From Macrocybe gigantea (Eukaryota; Basidiomycota; Agaricomycetes; Agaricales; Callistosporiaceae): 64,000 nucleotides of DNA. Position numbers and translations under genes: made by a program. Below are positions 34,136 through 48,477 of the stretch, one piece after another. The notes beneath the pieces are model-generated. The model did no database searches and had not been told where the DNA came from. It saw nothing but the letters and a program-made list of their open reading frames with translations. Within the stretch, counting starts at the first letter, position 1. Each line of letters starts with the position of its first letter. Where the stretch lies: positions 62,001-126,000 of the forward strand of contig SJRY01000302.1 of the NCBI GenBank assembly GCA_011319805.1. The letters run 5' to 3'.

Positions 34136-36433
34136 GGCGACTCTTCCCGCCTAGCCTCTTCATCCGAAAATGTGAACTTGCCCGTCTTGCAGCGATGGAA
34201 TTATATGTATTCGTTAAATAAACTCCGGATACCGATGTATGGCTGTTGAAATGTCTTACTAGGACAATCGATGCTTACGGCTCCTACTGATACTGTTGAC
34301 TGGTTCAAACATCGGGACGAAGGCTTCGGATCCAGGGCGTAAGCCGGTAGGTAAAGTGCAGGCATACTCATCGGCCGATGACAGGGTCAAGATTGTGTAG
34401 TGTAACTGGCGCTACCGCACTCACTTTTGCCGCTCATGCTATAGCATTTATCTCCATTTGACTGTTCTCCATAAACGACACTGCCTCCGCTCCAGGCATG
34501 AATTTGTTCATTTGACTGCTTTTAGGCTAGTGCTTAGCGCTTTCCATGGCATAACGAGGCCGGATTGCTATATCTGTGATTGGCTCCTTAACGGCATCTT
34601 GAACAACATTTCGGCTGTCCCATGATTAGGTCTTTTTTGTCTTAATCTTTACTTCGCGGGAGTTGAAATCTTGGTATTAGGTCAGGGATGCTTGTCTCTC
34701 TTTCAATTTCATGCCAGTTCACAGAGGTCAGATCGTCAGTGCTCCGCAAGCGGAGGCCGTGCATGTGTACGTGTTCTTGAATACTCAGACTGGAAATCGA
34801 GCACGTTCCAGACGCATCATTCGTTCCTGTTGCGTCTAGCAAATGAATAGCGACGCTACTTTTAGGCAATTTCGGCGCGGGATGCATAAAGCCCTTTCGT
34901 TCTATGAATGGCAAACCCCATATGCCTGCATGCCGTATCCATCTCAAAATAGGTACAGAAAACGGAAAAGAACGATCGCCACTGACGAAAAGATCGGGCT
35001 TGAACTCCACAATGTCTAATCGTCCCTTCAGACTCGGCCCTTGTCAGCAGCTCAGAAAGTCGTTGCCTGGGACGTACGCGTTTAGATTGTAATTAAAGCA
35101 GGGTGGTCCAATCTGCCGCATCCGTTTTTCTGTTTTGATTATGCCAAAAGCAGAATCATGTGAGTGCTCGCAACGAAGTACTGTACCTCTTCTGTGGCCG
35201 AAAGGTTGTTCTTGGGCAATTCTGATGAGACACGGCGGTCCTCCTTTCAGGCAGCTTGATCTTATCCTCGTGTCATATTGCTAGCATGAATCCGTAGAGA
35301 CAACTAGAGGAATCAAATTCAAGGCTCCGAGGAAAGACGAACATGGGCGAACAGTTCCTCTACATAACGCCCTCAACTCAGGCACAAGGGATTTCCTAAG
35401 GCATACAGTTCGAGTTTAACTGAATTGAAATGGACATACAGGGACATACACAGATACACAAGACTCTGAGCCTCTCAGACCCCAATAATTCACGAGATCC
35501 ACATTTTCAGCTACGACTTTTCCCAGCTGCAGATTTGCCAAGCGAACGGAAATAAGACCAGGAATTTTGTTCCATCAAAGGAAACTTGGAAGAGAGGAGA
35601 GGCGGAATGCAACCGTTATGGTCTTTTTTAGAACGTTGACCTGCGCTCTGGTTCTGGCCGTAGCGTCTGGCTTCTCTGTTTATTCTGTCCATATTCGGTC
35701 TGCAGCGGCTGGACGCCGAGTCGGTGTTTCGCGTTTAATGACGCACAAGCCCGACAGGAGAACGATTATGTTTGCAACAATCGCGAACTGCAGCAGCGGA
35801 ATTGATAAATCACGGAAAAGTCTTGAGATAAGAAGGAATGACTCGATCGAGCCGACGTCCTCTGAAAAAGGTTATATTACCCTATCGTAAGTGACTTGGT
35901 CGCTTGACAAGTGAATTGCGGAGAGTGAAGGCGGTACCAGAGCGCATCGCTCCGAAGTTTTCGCCCACTAGCATGGAACGTGAACGGCGGAGTTGTGACT
36001 TGAAAGAAGAATGAGTGTTCGAAATGGCTTCTTCCAAGGATGGGGATATAGACGGGCCGAAACGAGTTGTAGTGCGAGCAGCAGCCTGGGCTCATCTTGG
36101 TGAGCTATACCATCACTATCTCAATCGTGACGCAAGATTGAAAATAAGAGATAAATTGATAAATAATACAAGAAAAGACGAAGGGTACAAGAGATACATG
36201 AATTCTGTGTATGATCTATCCGTCGAAAACATGCCAGAAGAACGGAGGAAAGCCAAATGTGTCCTTGTATACATGGAATGAAGTGAGAGTTTTTTTTTTT
36301 CATAACAATATGACGAAAACGGCGTGATACCAGGAAGGAAGGAGACCGGGATGGACAACCAGTGTCACATTTATCACAGCTGGGTCAGAAGGTGCAGGGC
36401 GGAGGCCAAGAAATACAATACGCTTTGTCCTTT
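34136..36433. other. intergenic region with one weak coding candidate
   Basis: Apart from the minus-strand candidate at 34642-35010, I see no supported gene. Plus-strand frames at 35567-35890 and 36015-36281 have no domain, poor context and no neighbours in frame. Confidence 0.4.
34642..35010 (-). CDS. possible hypothetical protein or gene remnant
   Basis: A 122-codon open frame reads like folded protein (DLFVSGDRSFPFSVPILRW, IWGLPFIERKGFMHP, SVAIHLLDATGTNDASG, STDDLTSVNWHEI). It extends upstream in frame to GPSLKGRLDIV before a TGA near 35045. No neighbouring exons were found and no family was recognised, so it may be a single exon or a relic. Confidence 0.3.
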   Translation of the reverse strand: MEFKPDLFVSGDRSFPFSVPILRWIRHAGIWGLPFIERKGFMHPAPKLPKSSVAIHLLDATGTNDASGTCSISSLSIQEHVHMHGLRLRSTDDLTSVNWHEIERETSIPDLIPRFQLPRSKD

Positions 36434-37897
36434 TCATGACGATGTCGATTGGATCATGACCTTGAGGACCATGTTTCCTTCGTCATCCTTTCCCTTGGCA
36501 AGTAAGTCAAAGGCTCGCTTGGCCTCCTTCAATGGTATGCGGTGGGTCACGATCTTGTCGACGTTTTTAAGTTTACCAGAGGCAAGGAGCGAAAGTGCTT
36601 CTGGATAAGTGTTGGCGTATCGGAACGAGCCCAGAATGTCGACCTCGCGCAGTGCGGCGCTAGAGAGGGGGAACATTGTGTTACGCGTGCCCATGCCAAT
36701 CAGCATGACCTTGCCGCCGGTGATGGCGGTCTACATCGAGGACAAAAGCAGATGAATGATCAGTTTTATGGCAATGTAAACAAAAACCAATAACAAAAGG
36801 AGGAATGGAAGACAGAAAGGAAAATGGAAAGAGAGAAGATGAAAGAGTGTCAGGGTTGGTACAGCATTGAGAAACGAAGACAAGACGAGAATAAACTCAC
36901 ATGAATGGACATCTGGATGATGGGCTCGGCTCCTGTGCATTCAAAGACAACATCAAAACCGTTCGGAGCATCAAAATGCGCTAACGCCGCCTGTGCAATT
37001 TCCTTAGCGCGTCGCAGTTGATCGTCGGGCGTCTTCGCCTTGTCCGAAGCAGCGGCCGGGGGCGTGCAGAATGTTTGCGAAGCAAAGCCGTGGGACATGG
37101 CAAAGTTGAGGCGGGTGGGGTTGTTGTCGATCGCGACTATGCGCGAGGCGCCTTTGGATCGGGCAAGTGCACATGCGAGAAGGCCGATAGCGCCAACGCC
37201 GTAGACGAGGACAGTTTGGCCAGCGGCGAGACCCACACGTCGAGAAGCATGGATGAGGACCGACAATGGCTCTGCGAGAGCACCAAGCTCAAAAGAGCAG
37301 TTGTCGGGTAGTCTATGGGTGGAAAACGAACAATCAAGGCAGGGAGGGGTCAGACGGGATGTTTCTTCTGATGGGAAATCAAAAGCGGGGAAAAGAAGAC
37401 GTACGGGTGAACGATATACGCGGGGTGGTTTACGAACTCCTGTAGGGTGCCGTCTGCATGAGGGAAAACGGCGGCGCTGCTACAGAAGCGCATGTTTCTG
37501 CAGAGGTTGTAGCGACCTCGTTTGCAGTTGTCGCAGGTACGGCAGTAAATACCGGGTTCGATGGCGACGCGTTGGCCGACGTGGACGCCCTCTACATCCT
37601 TGCCGACAGCAGTAACATACCCCGCAGTCTCATGACCAAGGACTAGGGGCCGGCGGACGGCAAAATCGCCGTTTCGGCCATGGAGAAAGTAGTGCACTGG
37701 ACAGAGGGCGTCAGTTGACTGAGCTGGCAGAACGAAGGAAGAGAAGACGGACTGTCGCTGCCGCAGACACCGGTGCAGACGACGGCGACCTGGACGTGGT
37801 TGGCCTGAGGCGGCCATGATGTGCGCTCCTCAAGGCGGAGGTCGGCGGGACCGTGGAGGACGACGGCGGAATGTGTGGGTAGGGCGACTGGAGACAT
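36434..37897 (-). CDS. zinc-dependent polyol dehydrogenase (sorbitol/xylitol dehydrogenase type)
   Basis: This medium-chain dehydrogenase oxidises a polyol with NAD. It starts MSPVALPTHSAVVLHGPADL. VVCTGVCGSD gives the catalytic zinc Cys, and RRPLVLGHETAGYVTAVG gives the zinc His/Glu. CRTCDNCKRGRYNLC is the four-Cys structural zinc loop. VLVYGVGAIGLLACALARSK is the nucleotide fold, with IVAIDNN ending in the Asp that prefers NAD. FDVVFECTGAEP and KVMLIGMGTRNTMFPLS follow, and the end is LKVMIQSTSS. Introns lie near 37743-37692, 37405-37316 and 36900-36733. It is divergent from an SDR gene; sorbitol, xylitol or L-arabitol are all possible substrates. Confidence 0.87.
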
Positions 37898-38264
37898 GGA
37901 ATGCGGGACTTGAAGAGTAGGTGAGCCATAATAAATATGAATAGGAGAAATAGTGAGATCTCGGTATGAAGTTGGGCGGACCGGGCAGCCGAAGAGGTAG
38001 CGGAGAGTTCCATGGCGTCTGCGCGTGACTCTCGGCTTTGCTCGTAGCCCGATTTGGTCATTCTACTCCTTTTGGCTAACACATCGTCTCTCCTCCATGG
38101 TAAATTTCATCCACATCGTTATCCCGGATCTCGGGACCGGTCCCCGCCTCCTTTTTTTTTTTGCTTTTTTTTCACCAGATCCATTGTAAAAAAGCCCATC
38201 TCGACACGACACACTCTCGTTCCCCCTCTCGGTCCTGATAAGCAGTACTGACACTCGCTTCGCC
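37898..38264. promoter_or_regulatory. shared promoter of the polyol dehydrogenase and SDR genes
   Basis: 367 bp lie between divergent starts. It includes a T-rich stretch at 38152-38170 and pyrimidine-rich leader sequence before the SDR ATG. I cannot name an operator. Confidence 0.4.
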
Positions 38265-39397
38265 ATGGATCCAACTCCCGCCTGTCCCGCCCCCGCCCTG
38301 TTCCATCTCTCTGGCCAGAACGTCCTTATCACCGGCGCAACGCGAGGTAAACGCGTCATCCCCCATCTTTCGCGTCTAGCTCCAACTAATTTACCGCACA
38401 GGGATTGGCGCCGCCTGCGCAATCGCCCTCGCTGAGGCTGGTGCCTCAATATGCCTCGTCCAGAGGCACCCTGCACCAGGCTCGGGGCCGAACCTGAACA
38501 CTTACGAGGCCATTAAAGCCCTTGGCGTCAATGTACAGGTCGTCCATTGCGACCTGGAAAACCTCGATGAGGTCAAGGGCCTTTTCCAACGCGCCCTCGA
38601 TGTCATGGATGGGCAGATCCACGTCCTCGTCAACTGTGCCGGCATTCAGCGGCGATCTCCGAGCGTTGATTTTCCTGAAAGCGACTGGGACATGGTATGT
38701 ACACGCATATATCTACCTCCAAAACGAGGGGCAATCAATCATCACCATCTGTGCAGGTTCTCAACGTGAATCTTAAATCTGTCTGGCTTCTGTCGCAATC
38801 CGCGGGCCGACATATGGTCCCTCTTCGCAGGGGCAAAATCATCAACTTTTGTTCCCTTCTCACATTCCAAGGCGGCTTCACCGTGCCGGCCTATGCCGCC
38901 GCTAAAGGCGCACTTGGTCAGCTTACCAAGGCCCTCAGCAATGAATGGAGCCAGCACAATGTTCAAGTCAATGGAATCTGTCCCGGGTATATCGTAACAG
39001 ATATGTAGGTGCAACTCAAATCGCAAGGCCACCTTTCGGCGCGTATATGCTACATGCTATAACTTGCCGCCGTATTCTCTGCCCACGTTATGTCTATTCT
39101 CACCTTTTATGGTCTTGCTCCATTTTTGCTGGCTTCGACTTACAGATCCATCCATTACCATATTTAGGAACGAGAAGCTTTTGAATGACCCAGCCCGCCT
39201 TCGCCAGATCTCAGAGCGTATTCCGGCTGGTCGGTGGGGAACACCGAAAGACTTTGCGGGTCCTATCGTGTTTCTCGCTAGTGCCGCGAGCCAATATGTA
39301 TGTGGCGAACTGCTGGTCATCGATGGTGTAAGGTGTCTTGTTTGGTCACATATCTTTCCATTCTAATTTTTCGTCGCAGGGTTGGATGGGACGATAA
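38265..39397 (+). CDS. short-chain dehydrogenase, KduD/gluconate 5-dehydrogenase-like
   Basis: The start is [35 protein letters not shown] is the SDR cofactor fold. [22 protein letters not shown] (NAG motif) and [20 protein letters not shown] (Ser, Tyr and Lys of the active site) follow, then [15 protein letters not shown]. The last exons give [38 protein letters not shown] and a stop at 39395. The final intron (39331-39379) has a GTAAGG donor, which alone restores the GGWMGR ending typical of 2-deoxy-D-gluconate/gluconate dehydrogenases. Introns also lie at about 38346-38400, 38696-38757 and 39006-39168. Paired with the polyol dehydrogenase, it suggests a small sugar-acid/polyol unit. Confidence 0.87.
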
Positions 39398-41319
39398 TTA
39401 CTGGTGAAGTTAACCCTGCCAAAAGCGCGGCCGCCCCGTACAAGAACGATTTATGAAGTAACAAAAACAGAATCCTTTCCCACGAGTCCCTTCACCAGTT
39501 TGCCATCGCCTCTATCCGCTGATTGACCATGAATGCAAATGTCTACATACATGGAGAACAGGACCAAGAACATGGTACGACAAGGTCACCCCATAAATGC
39601 CCCATCGACATCTGCGGCTCTCCAGCTTCGAGAAAGACCTCGTGGGAGACGTAAATGATTCATAAAAAGGTTTTTACCTCCGACGAACTGTCTTCTGTCA
39701 TATTTGCGAGAGCTTTCCGCTTTTATCAGTCTAACTGATCACGTTCTAGTTCAGATTTGGTGAGCTCTGCTTGCAATCGCCCCTTCGAAGACTGAAAGAA
39801 GCCGCTTGGTTGTGGTTTGGCATGATTGCACAAATTCACACATACAGGACCCAATTGCACGCGACAGATCTGTTAGAGGGCCTTTGCTTCTTTCCTTTCC
39901 CCGCTTGCCACCGGCCAACGTTCAACTTGTCCATTGAATTGTAATCTTTCGTATCGCATCATGTGTGCGCATTGAGACTCAGCGATACGGAAATACGCGC
40001 GTCTAGAACACGCCTCTTTTGTGGAAAAAAGATGGAACGGCGCTCTTTTTGGAAAAATGAAAGGAAACGAGATGGACCTCACAAGAAACCGACATGCATT
40101 TTCCTGTCGTCAAGCACCAGGCGTTTAGTTCTATGTGAGTTGAGTCCACTGCCTAGGTCATATCCCAACGATCCTAATGGTTCGATCAGATGCTGCCATA
40201 ATCTATGTATATAAACAAAACAAGGCGGCAGGGATCTCTATATCGTATTGTGCTTGGTCTAGTGACACTGGCTGAAATTGGAACCAGTTACTGGTGGACG
40301 TTCCACGAATTCGATCTCGTCTACCAACGATAGTTCCGTGGCCACGCGTATCACAAGTTCCGGCCTGTTCGCTCCGGTGGAAGCTTCTCTACCTCGTTTC
40401 TGATGAAGATTGCAGAGAACGTTATGCGTTCACAAAACAACAACAAAAGTGTATAGAACCGTGAATCTTTTTTGATTGGCATGGAAAAAAGAAGAAATAT
40501 CGGGTGGGAAAGTCGGACTCTTGCCTCGTAAAGCAATCGTCCTGCTTAGAAAAGACATCGAAAAGAAACAAGGCCTTAATAGACTCCTCCGGCAATGAAC
40601 AAAATTGAAATATGGCTACTTGGCCTAACCCCGCGAACAAGGAAGCGTTAGACATTCAGGGCGGCGCTCATATGTTTGTGTGCCTTGCTGCTCCACAGGA
40701 GGACAAATTCCACAACATGCCATCATGTTCATTTTTTGTGCACTTTGTCCCGAACCCAAGATACGAGGTGCCGGACTGGAAGGAAAAAACTTGCAATCTT
40801 CATTGGTCATACTGTTACTGCTTGCGGCAAAAAGGTAGGGAAGAACTTAACCGCAAGAGTTGAAGTGCCGGAATCGGGCCGGTCACAAACTTATAGACAT
40901 TGGTATATGTGCCAGGTTGCACCGAGGATTATGTGTATAGTGTACTCAAAATGATCGAAAGTAACTTGCAGGTATTCCTCTTCTCCCACTTATGAGGGCC
41001 AGGACTGGTCGCGACCCGGTCCAGCTAGGCCTGCTATGTTCTCCATCGAGGAATGGCAGGGGCGTCGAAAAGCTCTTGCGCACAAAGTTTGGGTGAACGA
41101 TCATTTACCACGGCCGACGGCATGGACCGGGGATAGGTATGAGGCCTAAAGGAGGATTTTCGTGCTCAGCCGCCCAGAAAAGGCGGATTGGAGAAGTAGA
41201 TGTGATTGGTTCGAGGATTTGCACGCTACTCTCCGCGGCGACAACGATAAACGACGATAGAACGCGGCGAATTAGGCGAACCTAATATGAGATACGCGGA
41301 ACTGTTATCTATCTGATGG
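39398..41319. other. intergenic, nothing recognised
   Basis: About 1.9 kb with short open frames only. No domain, RNA gene or repeat is visible. Confidence 0.4.
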
Positions 41320-42344
41320 CTACAGAACGAGGTCAGCGGCCAGAAAAGCAAAAATAAAGGATGCATCCGGACCGCACCTGCCGCTCACACGGAATCTTGT
41401 CTCTCTACCGATCCCGACGCGAAGGAGCGAGTCGATAACTGCGAATACAGTGTACGTTGTGAGCCGGAAAATTATACGCAGCGAGAGTACCAAAAGCTTG
41501 AGGCGCCATGAGGACGATATTACGCTCGTAACGTCACCATTCTGTTTCATGTGTATGCGGGCGTCTAGCGTTTTCCTGCCCTGTTCTAGGACTTCGGCCG
41601 AAGTGCATAGCAGGCCAACCGGGGGCTGAAGAAACGACCAGGTGTCAGCAACTCCGCATGCCAGCAGTGCGGAAGCAGCCGGTGCCCAGTGTATGGGACT
41701 TGGTGCGTAAAGGCCCACGGTGGCAGATCTGTGGCTCGTCTGCACCGGCGTTTGTTCATTCCGCTTCGCAGTCACCCGATTCTCGTTTGGACCCTCGTTT
41801 TTCGGTGCTTCATGCGGACGTTTTTCCCGAATAGGCTCAGCGTACGGAGGTAATTCTTTCGCCCTCATCATAAATGAGGGGACGGTGATGATTAAACGGA
41901 GGGGTGGCGTTAGGCTCCTGGAAGTACCCGAGCATTAGTGAGATAATGCGAAAAGCATGTGCGGCCCGAAGCGCGCAGAACCAGGCCGAAGAAGCGAATC
42001 TTCAGTCATTTCTGATAAATAGTCATGATCCGTGAGCTGTGCAGAACAGTCTTTCCGCTCTTCTGCGAGAATGACGGCGTTCTTGAGAACGGGAACGCCA
42101 CTACCATCAAGATTCAACTCAGCAGGCAGGATCTGGCGGACGTGAACGTTCTCCGCGGTTACCGGCGTGGGGAAGAAAGACGTTCCTTCGGTAATCTGTC
42201 GTGAGTTTGATTCGGGCTGAGGTAGGCGACCTGTGAAAAAGAGCGGAGTAATGCAGGCTTCGTTATCGAGGGTTCAAGTTGAGTTGCATTTGGAGTTGAA
42301 AGCAAGGAAAGCTGCATACCCTGATGTGGGGTAAGTTCTGCCAT
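41320..42344 (-). CDS. hypothetical protein, possibly two exons beyond the first
   Basis: An ATG at 42344 gives MAELTPHQ. An 89-nt intron (GTATGC donor, CACAG acceptor) then joins to GRLPQPESNSRQITEGTSFF, PTPVTAENVHVRQILPAELN and LTDHDYLSEMTEDSLLRPGS. That frame hits a TAA at 41935. The same frame then continues openly with MMRAKELPPYAEPIREKRPH, GLYAPSPIHWAPAASALLAC and SAEVLEQGRKTLDARIHMKQ to a stop at 41320. A CTAAT branch-like site and CTTCCAG acceptor sit exactly at the TAA, so an intron probably removes it, but I could not place the donor. No family recognised. Confidence 0.42.
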
Positions 42345-43516
42345 TATGAGGTCCTGTTTTACGAAAGCGCGAACCTATATAACCGAACTCATCGTTCATC
42401 GTTGGTCTAGCATGAGGAGTAGCGCGAGCTGCTCGATATGGAAAAGAGAACGGTATTCTGGATCTCTGCGCATAGAGGACAAAAGCGAGGACTTGCAGGG
42501 GCGAAAGATTGATCCGCGTGCTATGAACGCGCACGAAGAAGACGGGAGACGCGCGAATCTGCTAAGACCACACAAGGTAACTATCGACCAACCTTGAATA
42601 TCCAATGAGGTCAGACGAGCGTAATTGCGGAAAAACTTGCGTGGCGTATTCGGCTGGTACAGGGAGGAACTCGCAAATGATTGTCACATGTCGAGTGCAC
42701 GGGGAGTGACTTTCATCTCGGTTATCGTGACAAAAATCAAGGCTGGAAAACAATGGAACTGGCGAAATGTCCATGTTCGGTGGGTGTTCGACGAAAAGGG
42801 AGGCCTGGGATGTGAGATGTCAAGAAAGTTGACTGGATTTTCTGGGTTCAAAAGCTGAGAACAACTTCCTCGCCATCATTCTGCTTGCTCCGTAATTCCT
42901 TCGTGCATGTCAGAATTCTTCACAAAAACATCAGCTCACTGATCACATTTCATTGTCAAGCATTTCAAAGCAGGTTTTCTCTACCCAGTTGACACCGCGT
43001 TATCGCCCTGTGTCTGTCTTGGTCTTGCCGAACGAATAGAGGTTGCGGCTCGGGAAACTTGAATCTCAACTGGGCGTCTATTTGCCGTTCGTTCGCCGAG
43101 TAGCTATGCAGCATAGAGGCAGGTAACGGTTGTTGTGGTGCCTGGGTCATGGCAACCTTGAGCGACCATGAAGTTTGTCTGCCTCTCTTGTGATTTGCAT
43201 CAGTTTCTGCAGATGCGAATTCAAGTTCTGGACTGAATATATGATAGATCTGAAACGTAGGCTGTCATTCGAGTGAGGTTATTGGCGTGTTGGGAACGAC
43301 ACCCACGCCTACCGAAGGCAAAGCACAGTGGATCGATCAGGGACGAACCCCAAGGCAACGACAAGCCGACAGACGGAACGCGCCTAACACGGATCCAAAC
43401 CAATCGCCCCACTTTTAAAGGCGACGCTCAACTATGGGCGCCTTTATCCTCTTTTTTTCACTCTCTCTCTTCACAAAAGGATTCACTGTACCACTTGCTA
43501 CCTTTGTATAATCATC
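42345..43516. other. intergenic, promoter of the malic enzyme gene
   Basis: No supported gene. The last 70 bp before 43517 are C/T-rich, with TTTTTTTCACTCTCTCTC, as in many fungal leaders. Confidence 0.4.
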
Positions 43517-45759
<2,243 letters not shown>

Positions 45760-46575
45760 GGTATTGTATACCCTAGATGTACGCTACTTACACGATCCTA
45801 GTAATGACCCTTCAGCTATGCATTGGAATCTGGTTTCTGCCCTTGTTAGCCTTCGATGATAGTGGTAGACTTCGAGGATGTTCCACTGCAACAGACATAG
45901 ATAGTTACACTTGTTTAGTGTCAGGCAATTGTTTGATATCTCGTGTGGATACACTGTATTGTTGGCAGAATTTCTGCCAATCAGCAATTGCTGATCCTGC
46001 CAACAAAATTTGGCCATCATACGTGGTATTTGACCTCGCACGAAACTAGTCTGCGGGGAGAAAAATCAACGCACTTCACCACATCACAATAGCCAGGGTA
46101 AATGTTAAGTTGGTCCTTGGTAACAGTAACGGTGGCCTTAAAATTGCCGGCAAGGGCGACGATATCGAGAATAGGCGTGACTGAACGAGCATGACTTAAC
46201 TAGGTCACCGGTGCGTCGCGCGACTACTTAGATAGACACAGCGAAGTATCGGGTTGAAATTGACTGCCGTCTTAAACTAGTCACGGTGAGGACACGGAAA
46301 CAACAAACGGATACTGCAGCGATGGTGACTATTGATATATGTCGGTCAAAAGAACGAAAGAGAAATTTGCACATCAAAACGAAATTTCCAGTCGAAAACA
46401 CAAGAAAACTGCACTACTAGAACTAAAACAATGGCCTGACCTTATGATTACTATAGCTGGAGATGAGCGAAGAATGTCAATTACACAGATCAACTGTTCA
46501 TGGTCCTGAAAACTAGAAAGATAAAAATGGAAATAAATGTCCTATCTGGTCCGCATAACATCCGCTGAGATCGTT
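45760..46575. other. intergenic, nothing recognised
   Basis: About 0.8 kb, A/T-richer than its flanks, with no supported gene. Confidence 0.4.
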
Positions 46576-47788
46576 TTATGTTTTCGGTGGCAGTTGTGGT
46601 GGGATCGTAGCGAAGGAGGTCCTGTAGTCAAGCCCTGCTATATCACTCCTGGCGTAGAAGCTATTGGACCACAAGCTTGCTTCATTGCGCATTATTGATT
46701 CTGTCGTTGTGAATATGATTGTTTCTGTGAGATAGGAAGAAAGAAGCGACGTTGGTGGAAAGCAATCATGTTGGAGACTACGTACCCCTGCTACTGGTTC
46801 GAGGAGACGATGGACGACCAAAAGAATTTGGATATTTACCCGTTCCGAGAGCTTGCCGACGCTTTCTGACGATGAAGATGCACAACGTTAAGGCGACGAG
46901 GGTGATTAGCGTTCCAAGCGTCCCTGCCAGAATTCCGATGGTCCTCGACATGTCCGGCTTTCCAGTGGTCGCGGGCTCGCTCCTGTTAGAGGTGGAGGGT
47001 TTAGTGGAACCGATGGTCGGTGACGAGCTCTCTACGGCCGCCTGGGTGATATTGGCCTGAGGAAACACGAATAGATGGTCAAGGATATAGGGAGTGTCCG
47101 CGGATATCACGGTTATTGTGAGCTGATGCTCACGAGAGGACAGCTGGAAGGCTCCGAACAGCGGCTGATTTGGCACATTGGATAAGGCATTGGGTTGCGC
47201 TGTTGTGAAAGGAGGGTTTGCATCGATGGTATAGGATGCTGTCGGTGGCTTCCTTGTGGCATTGTTCATCGGAACAGTACCAAAGACAACGATAGCACTC
47301 CCTAACGGACAAAAGAGTTCAAGTTTTCCGCAGGGATCAAAGGGCTTGTTGGCATTACCGTTAAATCGAAAAGACACACTAGCACCGGACGTTGTCGTGC
47401 TATGCGTGGTGAAGGGTGAAGGTCCAATATTAAGTAACCAGGGACCGTTGTATAAGAGTCTTGCATCGTTGTCCGCGACGACGCAGCTGAAACAAAAGCT
47501 AGAGCCGTCAGGAAAATTGGGACTCTTGGTCGAGTTCCCCTGATTGGAAGAGGAGGGCGTCGCGAGGACCTGGGTTCGCTGTGGGCGTTGTTCGCTATCC
47601 GAATCGTCTGATTCACCGGATGCATCGTCGTCCCCATCATCGCCGTCTCGCCTCATCCTCAGCCGTGACCACCGAGCCCTTGAGCGGATCAGTTCAAAGG
47701 TCGATGAATACGGGGACTTCGTTATCGAAGTCGCAGCATGCCTGCCTTGCTTGGAGCTTGCGTGAGTGACATTTCCAGATTGCCACAA
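46576..47788 (-). CDS. single-pass membrane protein of an Agaricomycete-type family
   Basis: The extracellular-type domain contains VVADNDARLLYNGPWLLNIG, THSTTTSGASVSFRFNG, SAIVVFGTVPMNN, PPTASYTIDANPP and QLTITVISADTPYILDHLFV. One membrane helix follows (TIGILAGTLGTLITLVALTL) with a basic stop-transfer (RKRRQA) and a short cytosolic tail. The last exon, joined over an intron that starts at GTACGT (46791), gives TIIFTTTESIMRNEASLW and ends PPQLPPKT at 46576. Many mushroom genomes encode such proteins of unknown function. A 57-nt segment coding NANKPFDPCGKLELFCPLG has GT-AG ends and no stop, and is probably an intron. The N-terminal part before CVVADND (47520-47788) is acidic and its true start is unsure. 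Confidence 0.7.
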
Positions 47789-48477
47789 AATCGACCGGCT
47801 TACCTATGTGCAGCAACGCTGGAGGCATATTAATTGAAAATAAACGCTCAACCTTGTGGGAGGCCTCAGTATTCAGTCTCGGACGGCTGGGCTGGAGACA
47901 TACGTCAAGCTTCCACGCGAAGAAGTGGGAAGCTCATAATAAGGAACCTTTAGGACTTAAATTCAGTGCAAGATGGATCCGTTGGATTGGATGTGGGCGA
48001 CTCGGCTGCAGATGGCTACAGTCGCTTGTCGCTCCGCCCAAACGGACGGAGGCAGTCTGTCAAAGGCTAGACCAGGATTGACAGTGATGTTTGACAGAAT
48101 CTTTGCACTCCTGACGAGGAGCCCTGCAATTATTTCGAATGCCCCTCAATGTGTACGCATATTCTCCGGTTATAGAGGTGATTTCACGTTACGCTGGCCA
48201 TTGCGCAGTAAATAGTTGGCCTCGAAATAGCCAGCTTTTGAAATACCTGGGCTGCCCCAAGGCGTTATTAGGCGTTGGGATTCGCACACCGGAATGGTCG
48301 ATAAGCTGGGCTAGCAACGTGCACAAGACGATCTTCGCGGAAGGGTTGCGTCCCAGGGACAAAGGAGGTCTAAACAACGATTGAATTCGCGATAACATGT
48401 ATTATCATGTGCCCAAGATTGTAGTAGTGTTCAGAGATCAACCTGAGGTAAAGACGTCATATGACTGCATTCCTTGG
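47789..48477. other. intergenic, nothing recognised
   Basis: No supported gene; this is the 3' flank of the ABC transporter and upstream flank of the membrane protein gene. Confidence 0.4.
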
